Part shown: piece after piece, positions 1-3,771 of the stretch | Numbering within the stretch: position 1 is the first letter of the stretch | Layout of the letters: each line of letters opens with the position of its first letter | NCBI GenBank assembly: GCA_910586575.1 | Contig: CAJUJQ010000164.1 | Coordinates: 1-6,611, forward strand | Origin: an uncultured Clostridia bacterium | GTDB taxonomy: Bacteria; Bacillota; Clostridia; Oscillospirales; Butyricicoccaceae | Direction: 5' to 3' | DNA: 6,611 nucleotides | The notes under the pieces: generated by a model | Told to the model about the DNA's origin: nothing | The model's database searches: none | What the model saw: only the letters and a program-made list of their open reading frames with translations | Translations under genes and position numbers: made by a program

Positions 1-75
1 GGTGGGTGAATACGGCAAATCTTTTCATTCGCGAGTATATTTTTGAACAGTTCCTCATCATTGGAGGAAGGCAGC

Positions 76-870
76 ATGAAACAGAATTTGACCCCGGCAG
101 GCCGCGCGGCGCTTCAGCGGCAGCTCGATTCGCCCGGGAATTTCATCAGCCCGGATGAGGAAATTCTCGAAAAGATGATGCAGGCCAAGGCAGTCTCGTT
201 TTGGGAGGGCACCGCAATGGAGGTTTCCTGCGCCGGTGCGCTGCTGCGGGAGGGTGTGCGCGCGCTGCACCCGGACCCCGGCTGGGAGGTGACAGGCGCG
301 GCGATGATGGTGATTGCCGACCGCACCGCCGAGGACGGCGTTTCCCTCGGGATGGTCGAGGATTTGTCCGGGCTGGTGCTGGACGCGTTCGCGGGATCGG
401 CGTTTACGTTCGGGACGGCGTTTTCCGATTTGGACATCGGTGCGCTCCGCCTGGTGCTGGCGGCGTCCTGCGAGCCGGTCCGCGCGCCCGAGCAGCTGAC
501 CCGGCTTTCCCTGGGGACGCTGTCGCTGCTCATTGGAGGCACGCGCGGGGAGCGGGAGCGTTTCCTTGGCGAATTCACTGGGTTCAATGCGTTTATCACC
601 GAGCTGCTTTTGTCGGTCAGTGACGGGGAAACCCAGGCGCTGCGCTCCCGCTGGCGCGAGATGCCAAGGCTGGCCGTCTCCGAGGTGCAGCTGATGGACG
701 GCGAGGAGCGCACCTCCCAGGAGTTTGCTGACCTGCTGCTCTACCGCTTCCATAACGACCTGCCGACCGAGCTGGCCATGCAGTATCTGCCTACCTGCTT
801 CGCGAATTGGTTCCCCTTGGAGCAGATGAAGCGGGACACCCCCGCGCCGCCCCCGGAGGAGCGGTGGTAA
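76..870 (+). CDS. hypothetical protein, 264 aa
   Basis: I do not recognise this protein. The frame is open upstream to a TTG at 43, but the ATG at 76 is preferred because GGAGG at 63-67 lies 8 nt before it. The product is acidic to neutral, apparently soluble and mostly helical, with no signal peptide and no convincing membrane segment; the most hydrophobic run, around residues 145-154, is too short to span a membrane. There is no nucleotide-binding motif, no metal-binding cysteine cluster (Cys 52, 132 and 241 are scattered) and no repeat. The C-terminus is proline-rich and charged (DTPAPPPEERW). Strong GC at third positions and a good ribosome binding site support a real gene. It converges on the ferredoxin gene and ends 25-30 nt before a shared terminator. 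Its promoter is outside or at the edge of the window, so it could be the last gene of an operon. No function is proposed. Confidence 0.75.
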   Translation: MKQNLTPAGRAALQRQLDSPGNFISPDEEILEKMMQAKAVSFWEGTAMEVSCAGALLREGVRALHPDPGWEVTGAAMMVIADRTAEDGVSLGMVEDLSGLVLDAFAGSAFTFGTAFSDLDIGALRLVLAASCEPVRAPEQLTRLSLGTLSLLIGGTRGERERFLGEFTGFNAFITELLLSVSDGETQALRSRWREMPRLAVSEVQLMDGEERTSQEFADLLLYRFHNDLPTELAMQYLPTCFANWFPLEQMKRDTPAPPPEERW

Positions 871-894
871 CATACATATCGTTGTAAAAACACC

Positions 895-936
895 GAAAAA
901 AGGCTGCCCGTCGAAAGCGGACAGCCTTTTCGTTTT
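895..936. terminator. bidirectional Rho-independent terminator
   Basis: An 11-bp stem (900-910 AAGGCTGCCCG with 918-928 CGGACAGCCTT, one C/A mismatch) closes a 7-nt loop. On the + strand a T-rich run follows (927-936, TTTTCGTTTT). On the - strand the A-run at 896-900 reads as a T-run. It lies between the convergent 264-aa gene (stop at 870) and the ferredoxin gene (stop codon at 993-995 on the - strand), so it can terminate both transcripts. Confidence 0.85.
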
Positions 937-992
937 GTGGGTTGTAGAAAAATCCGTTGTGCCGCAGGGGTACGCGGGGTTTTTACGTACAA

Positions 993-1163
993 TCAGCCTT
1001 GCGAAATCGCGCCAACCGGGCAGCCAGCAGCGCAAGCGCCGCAGTCTACACAAGCATCGGGGTTGATCTCGTACTGGGCATCGCCCTGAGAGATCGCACC
1101 GACCGGGCACTCAGACTCGCAAGAACCGCAGCTGATGCAAGCAGAGCTAATGACATGTGCCAT
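993..1163 (-). CDS. 2[4Fe-4S] bacterial-type ferredoxin, 56 aa
   Basis: A small soluble electron carrier of the clostridial 8-iron type. It would pass low-potential electrons between enzymes such as pyruvate:ferredoxin oxidoreductase, hydrogenase or Rnf; the actual partners cannot be told from here. Two CxxCxxCxxxCP motifs are complete: Cys 9, 12, 15, 19 and Cys 38, 41, 44, 48. In the family, the first three cysteines of each motif plus the last of the other ligate each cluster. The two halves show the ancient internal duplication, with PVGAISQG occurring exactly at residues 20-27 and 49-56. The length is typical (about 55-56 aa). The start is fixed by AGGAGGT (complement of 1171-1177), 7 nt before the ATG at 1163. 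The gene is monocistronic, with its own promoter (1196-1224) and terminator (895-936), and is divergent from the ctsR operon. Confidence 0.97.
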   Translation of the reverse strand: MAHVISSACISCGSCESECPVGAISQGDAQYEINPDACVDCGACAAGCPVGAISQG

Positions 1164-1195
1164 GAGAGGTACCTCCTGTTGTATTTTTCAATGAT

Positions 1196-1224
1196 ATTGT
1201 ACCAGCTGCGTCCCAAAAATACAA
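1196..1224 (-). promoter_or_regulatory. sigma-A promoter of the ferredoxin gene
   Basis: Read on the - strand, TTGTAT (complement of 1219-1224) and TACAAT (complement of 1196-1201) are separated by exactly 17 bp, the optimum for the housekeeping sigma factor. The -35 matches TTGACA at 4 of 6 positions and the -10 matches TATAAT at 5 of 6. Transcription would start near 1189, giving a leader of roughly 25 nt that holds the AGGAGGT ribosome binding site. Confidence 0.8.
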
Positions 1225-1382
1225 GACCTTTTCAAAATATTAGCTTCCGCTAACTTTTTCCGGGTGGGTCAGAAATGCCCATGCAAATCTTTTTTCAAAA
1301 ACGGCGAAAAATCGAGATATTTTGCGTGCGGAAGAGGATACAATAGCATGAGGGAGATATCCGCGGAAACTGGCAAGCGCTT
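1225..1382. other. divergent intergenic stretch, no gene seen
   Basis: The AT-rich space between the ferredoxin promoter and the ctsR control region shows no ORF with coding character. It contains one orphan CtsR-type half-site, GGTCAGA at 1267-1273, without a second heptad at the proper spacing. It also has a TACAAT at 1339-1344 that could serve as a -10 for an additional operon promoter, but no good -35 is found 16-18 bp upstream. Neither is strong enough to annotate as a site. Confidence 0.5.
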
Positions 1383-1399
1383 GGTCAGAAAAGGTCAGG
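1383..1399 (+). promoter_or_regulatory. CtsR operator O1 (upstream of -35)
   Basis: A tandem direct heptad, GGTCAGA-AAA-GGTCAGG, matches the layout of the known CtsR box (RGTCAAA-NAN-RGTCAAA) with a G for A at the sixth base of both heptads and a G at the last base. It lies 7 bp upstream of the -35 of the ctsR promoter. CtsR bound here with the downstream site could clamp the promoter on both sides. It is assigned from the pattern plus the presence of ctsR immediately downstream. Confidence 0.85.
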
Positions 1400-1406
1400 A
1401 AAGGGC

Positions 1407-1434
1407 TTGATTTTCTGCGAGAGTGTGCTATAAT
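1407..1434 (+). promoter_or_regulatory. sigma-A promoter of the ctsR-mcsA-mcsB-clpC operon
   Basis: TTGATT (1407-1412) and a perfect TATAAT (1429-1434) are separated by 16 bp. A TG at 1426-1427, one base upstream of the -10, gives an extended -10 (TGCTATAAT). Transcription should begin near 1441, leaving a leader of about 35 nt. CtsR operators lie immediately upstream (1383-1399) and on the start of the transcript (1444-1460), so repression would block both polymerase binding and escape. Confidence 0.88.
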
Positions 1435-1443
1435 AGAATCAAA

Positions 1444-1460
1444 GGTCAGAGAAAGTCAGA
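1444..1460 (+). promoter_or_regulatory. CtsR operator O2 (overlaps the transcript start region)
   Basis: GGTCAGA-GAA-AGTCAGA is a second tandem heptad repeat with the 3-bp NAN spacer of the CtsR consensus and, again, G instead of A at the sixth base of each heptad. It covers roughly +4 to +20 and abuts the ctsR Shine-Dalgarno sequence (AAAGGAG, 1460-1466). Its start is 61 bp from the start of O1. Confidence 0.88.
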
Positions 1461-1475
1461 AAGGAGCTGGGGCCT

Positions 1476-1928
1476 GTGAAGATGAGCGACCTAATCGCCG
1501 AGTGCATTGCCGAGATGCTGTCCGACGGCGGCGGCGTCGCCGAGCTGTCACGCAAGACGCTTGCCGACCGCTTCTCCTGCGTGCCGAGCCAGATCAATTA
1601 TGTGATCGAGACCCGGTTCTCGCCCGAGAACGGTTATCTGGTTGAGAGCCGGCGCGGCGGCGGCGGGTTCATCCGTATCGTCCGGGTGATGGACGACAAG
1701 CAGCGGATGCTGCTTGAAGCAGGGCGGGCCGTCGGCGGGCGGCTCGGACAGACGGACGCGGCGCGCCTGACACGTTCGCTGGTGTCTGCCGGGCTGCTGA
1801 CCCCGCGCGAGGGGCAGCTGCTGATGGCGGCGTGCTCGGACGGCGCGCTTGGCGAGCTTGCCCCTGAGTACCGCGACGGTGTGCGCGCGTCCATTTACCG
1901 CTGCGCGGTCATGGGGATTACCACTTAG
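1476..1928 (+). CDS. ctsR: CtsR, class III heat-shock repressor
   Basis: Dimeric winged-helix repressor of clp genes and of its own operon. It binds tandem RGTCAAA-type heptads and releases DNA on heating. The N-terminal half holds the helix-turn-helix and wing: VPSQINYVIETRF (residues 36-48) is nearly invariant in the family, and the glycine-rich wing RRGGGGF spans 59-65. In Bacillus the wing arginine (R62, matching R60 here) is the residue whose phosphorylation by McsB disrupts DNA binding, and the wing glycines act as the thermosensor. The C-terminal four-helix region (about 75-145) would form the dimer and ClpC/McsB contact surface. Length 150 aa against about 154 in Bacillus. The start is GTG at 1476, 9 nt after AAGGAG (1461-1466); the in-frame ATG at 1482 is too far from the ribosome binding site. 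First gene of the operon, autoregulated by O1 and O2. Confidence 0.96.
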   Translation: MKMSDLIAECIAEMLSDGGGVAELSRKTLADRFSCVPSQINYVIETRFSPENGYLVESRRGGGGFIRIVRVMDDKQRMLLEAGRAVGGRLGQTDAARLTRSLVSAGLLTPREGQLLMAACSDGALGELAPEYRDGVRASIYRCAVMGITT

Positions 1929-1946
1929 CCAATCAAAACCATACAG

Positions 1947-1986
1947 AAAAAAACAGGGCGCGTCCTGTTTCCGGGGAACGCCGGAA
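1947..1986. other. two adjoining small inverted repeats in the ctsR-mcsA gap
   Basis: The 97-bp gap holds AAACAGG-gcgcgt-CCTGTTT (1951-1970) followed directly by TTCCGG-ggaacg-CCGGAA (1969-1986), which share two bases and so cannot both be fully formed at once. On the + strand no T-run follows, so this is not a forward terminator. On the - strand the first stem is followed by a run of T (complement of the A-run at 1947-1953), the shape of a reverse-strand terminator. It might also act as an mRNA processing or stability element. Confidence 0.45.
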
Positions 1987-2025
1987 CAAAGCAGATCGTA
2001 ATGAACCGAGAGGAGCGAAAAAACC

Positions 2026-2502
2026 ATGTTATGTCAACATTGTGGCGTAAACGAAGCCACGACCTATTATAAACAGAATATCAACGGGCAGGTCAGCGAA
2101 ATGCATCTGTGTTCAGCCTGCGCACAGAAGCTGACCGGCGGATTCGGCGGGATGGGCTTTTCGCCGACGCTCCAGTCCTTCTGGGGGGATTCCACCGTGT
2201 TGCAGCCGGGGCTTGGCGGCGGGCGGCGCTGCCGCACCTGCGGCATGACCGAAAGCGAGCTGCGCCGTACCGCGCGTGCGGGCTGCGCGGACTGCTATAA
2301 AAACTTTGCCGATATCCTGACGCCGTATATCCACAAGCTGCACGGTTCGACCGCGCACGTCGGCACTACGCCCGCGCAGGAGCAGAGCGACCCGGTCGGC
2401 GCGCTGCGCGCTAAGTTGAATGACGCGATTGCGTCCGAGCAGTACGAAGAAGCCGCGCGCCTGCGCGACGAAATCCGCAGATTGGAGGGGGAGCAGCAAT
2501 GA
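2026..2502 (+). CDS. mcsA: McsA, zinc-binding activator of the arginine kinase McsB
   Basis: Small adaptor that binds and activates the McsB kinase and helps deliver substrates to ClpC. Four CxxC pairs are visible: Cys 3/6, 29/32, 69/72 and 87/90, forming the two treble-clef-like zinc sites known in the family. A C-terminal UVR motif (about residues 123-156, with QYEEAARLRDEIRRLE) should form a helical hairpin; a related UVR-like segment is present in the middle domain of ClpC downstream. Between the zinc pairs lies a glycine-rich linker (38-67). At 158 aa it is somewhat shorter than the Bacillus protein (about 185 aa). ATG at 2026 follows AGGAG at 2011-2015 by 10 nt. The stop codon overlaps the mcsB start (ATGA), which indicates translational coupling and fits a 1:1 McsA-McsB partnership. 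Confidence 0.95.
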   Translation: MLCQHCGVNEATTYYKQNINGQVSEMHLCSACAQKLTGGFGGMGFSPTLQSFWGDSTVLQPGLGGGRRCRTCGMTESELRRTARAGCADCYKNFADILTPYIHKLHGSTAHVGTTPAQEQSDPVGALRAKLNDAIASEQYEEAARLRDEIRRLEGEQQ

Positions 2503-3506
2503 GCACATTCACACAAAAAGGCGGCTTTACCGATTTGGTCGCGACCACGCGCGTGCGTTTGGCGCGCAACGTCCATGGGTATACTTACCGTGGGCTTGGC
2601 CTGGGCGAATACAAGGAGATTGCGGACAAGGTTTGGGCGGCGCTCCAGTCGGCCCCCTCGATTGCGTCCGATTTCACCATGACCGAGGTACGGGCGGGCA
2701 GCCGGGAAGCGTCCGCGCTGGTGGAAAAGCACCTGATTTCCCCTGATCTGGCGCGGAAGGGCGGGTACCTGGTTGCCTCCACCGACGGCGGCGCGGCTAT
2801 CATGATTGGTGAGGAAGATCACATCCGTTTGCAGGTGCTGGGCAGCGGGCTTTGCCCCAAGGAGTGTATGGAGACCGCGCGCCGCCTGGCGGGGCTGCTC
2901 GAAAGCCAGATGCAGATGGATTACGACGAAAAGCTCGGCTATCTGACCGCCTGCCCGTCCAACCTGGGCACCGGCCTGCGGGCGTCGGTCATGCTGCACC
3001 TGCCGGTGCTGGCGGCGTATGGCGGTTTGCCGCAGATGATGAGCTGGGCAGGGCGCCAGGGCTTCACGGTACGCGGCGCTTACGGCGAAGGCTCCAAGGC
3101 GAGCGGCGCGTTCTTCCAGCTGTCCAACCAGATTACGCTGGGGCTGTCCGAGGACGCGATTATCGATAATCTGATTGACGCGGCGACCGGCGTGATTGAC
3201 GCTGAAAAGAAAGCGCGCGAGCAGCTGCGCACCCGTGACGAAATCGGCCTGAGCGACCAGGTTTGCCGCGCGGCGGGCACGCTGAAAACGGCGCGCCGGA
3301 TTGATACCGCCGAAGCGCTGGACTGCCTGTCCTATGTGCTGATTGGCTTGCAGATGGGCTATTTGCGCGGCGTCCCGTCGCAGGAAATCATGGCGGCGGA
3401 GCAGGCGGTACGCCCGGTGCTGCTGGGCGGCACGGCGGGGGAACGCGATATCAAGCGCGCCTCCTTCCTCCGTGCGGTGTCCGAAAAGCTGGAAGTGCTG
3501 GACTGA
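2499..3506 (+). CDS. mcsB: McsB, protein-arginine kinase
   Basis: Transfers the ATP gamma-phosphate to arginine side chains of CtsR and of misfolded proteins, marking them for ClpC-ClpP. The fold is the phosphagen (guanidino) kinase domain. Visible motifs in order: TRVRLARN (17-24, nucleotide phosphate binding), EEDHIR (105-110) with the catalytic Glu at 106, CPSNLGTGLRAS (152-163) with the signature Cys 152, and RGAYGEGS (192-199) with catalytic Glu 197. These line up with Bacillus E121, C167 and E212 at a constant offset of 15. The C-terminal helical domain has ERDIKRA (315-321), matching the phospho-arginine-binding Arg-Asp pair. At 335 aa it is about 20-28 residues shorter than usual. One oddity: the family's NEEDH reads GEEDH here (Gly 104). 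Start ATG 2499 overlaps the mcsA stop; GGAGG at 2484-2488 lies inside mcsA. Confidence 0.95.
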   Translation: MSTFTQKGGFTDLVATTRVRLARNVHGYTYRGLGLGEYKEIADKVWAALQSAPSIASDFTMTEVRAGSREASALVEKHLISPDLARKGGYLVASTDGGAAIMIGEEDHIRLQVLGSGLCPKECMETARRLAGLLESQMQMDYDEKLGYLTACPSNLGTGLRASVMLHLPVLAAYGGLPQMMSWAGRQGFTVRGAYGEGSKASGAFFQLSNQITLGLSEDAIIDNLIDAATGVIDAEKKAREQLRTRDEIGLSDQVCRAAGTLKTARRIDTAEALDCLSYVLIGLQMGYLRGVPSQEIMAAEQAVRPVLLGGTAGERDIKRASFLRAVSEKLEVLD

Positions 3507-3508
3507 TT

Positions 3509-3551
3509 GGCAAAAATAGAGGATCTATACTCGCGTATAGAAAGATTTGCC
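3509..3551. repeat. nested hairpin just after mcsB
   Basis: An outer 6-bp stem (GGCAAA 3509-3514 with TTTGCC 3546-3551) encloses an inner perfect 6-bp stem with a 4-nt loop (CTATAC-tcgc-GTATAG, 3525-3540). It starts 3 nt after the mcsB stop. There is no T-run, so it is unlikely to be a terminator. TATACT (3526-3531) resembles a -10, but no correctly spaced -35 is present (TTGGCA at 3507 is only 13 bp away). Confidence 0.5.
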
Positions 3552-3557
3552 GTTGCC

Positions 3558-3597
3558 GTCCCTTCGTCCCGCCGTCCTTTTGGCGGGACGAAGGGAC
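3558..3597. repeat. long perfect inverted repeat, 16-bp stem, mcsB-clpC gap
   Basis: GTCCCTTCGTCCCGCC (3558-3573) and GGCGGGACGAAGGGAC (3582-3597) pair without mismatch over an 8-nt loop. No T-run follows on either strand, so it is not a standard terminator. In the operon transcript it would form a very stable hairpin between mcsB and clpC. That position suits an mRNA processing or stability barrier or a partial attenuator. Alternatively it is part of an interspersed palindromic repeat inserted in the gap. Confidence 0.8.
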
Positions 3598-3650
3598 ACG
3601 CGGAAAGGGCAATAACCGTTCCTATCCCCGCCGCAGCGGAAAATGGGATT

Positions 3651-3672
3651 CCAAAGGGACTAGTCCCTTTGG
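3651..3672. repeat. perfect 22-bp palindrome
   Basis: The sequence is identical to its own reverse complement across all 22 positions, centred on CTAG (3660-3663); the arms are CCAAAGGGA and TCCCTTTGG. As RNA it can form a 9-bp stem with a 4-nt loop. The core AAGGGA/TCCCTT is shared with the hairpin after clpC (6264-6293), suggesting a common repeat family in this genome. A dimeric DNA-binding protein site is an alternative reading. Confidence 0.75.
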
Positions 3673-3694
3673 CGCCGTCCGCGTAGGGCCGGGT

Positions 3695-3711
3695 GCAGGG
3701 CAGCGCCCTGC
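3695..3711. repeat. GC-rich hairpin, 7-bp stem
   Basis: GCAGGGC-agc-GCCCTGC pairs perfectly over a 3-nt loop. It sits in the most GC-rich part of the gap, 43 bp before the clpC ribosome binding site. No T-run follows. It is probably part of the same repeat-rich insert as the two larger inverted repeats upstream. Confidence 0.55.
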
Positions 3712-3771
3712 CGCGCGCCGCGCAGGCGGAGAAAACGAACGAAAGAATCTCATAAAGGAGTGAAATAGATT

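Noticed and set aside
3..158. Open frame entering from the left edge (third forward frame) to a TGA at 156-158
   Set aside because: It would overlap the 264-aa gene by more than 80 bp and lose coding character after 76. A second frame from the edge ends at TGA 44-46 and is an equally plausible end of an upstream gene. The edge is too short to decide.
58..1110. Long reverse-strand ORF of 350 aa across the first gene and the ferredoxin
   Set aside because: It is a shadow in GC-rich DNA: rich in Arg, Gly and Pro, it crosses the bidirectional terminator and runs out of frame through the true ferredoxin, and has no ribosome binding site support.
1348..1410. Possible 20-aa leader peptide (starting MREISAETGK) before the ctsR promoter
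   Set aside because: It overlaps operator O1 and the -35 element and lies upstream of the main transcription start; the ribosome binding site is weak. It is more likely chance.
3526..3531. TATACT as a -10 for a separate clpC promoter
   Set aside because: The nearest -35-like hexamer (TTGGCA, 3507-3512) is only 13 bp away, and the site lies within a hairpin stem; the evidence is insufficient.
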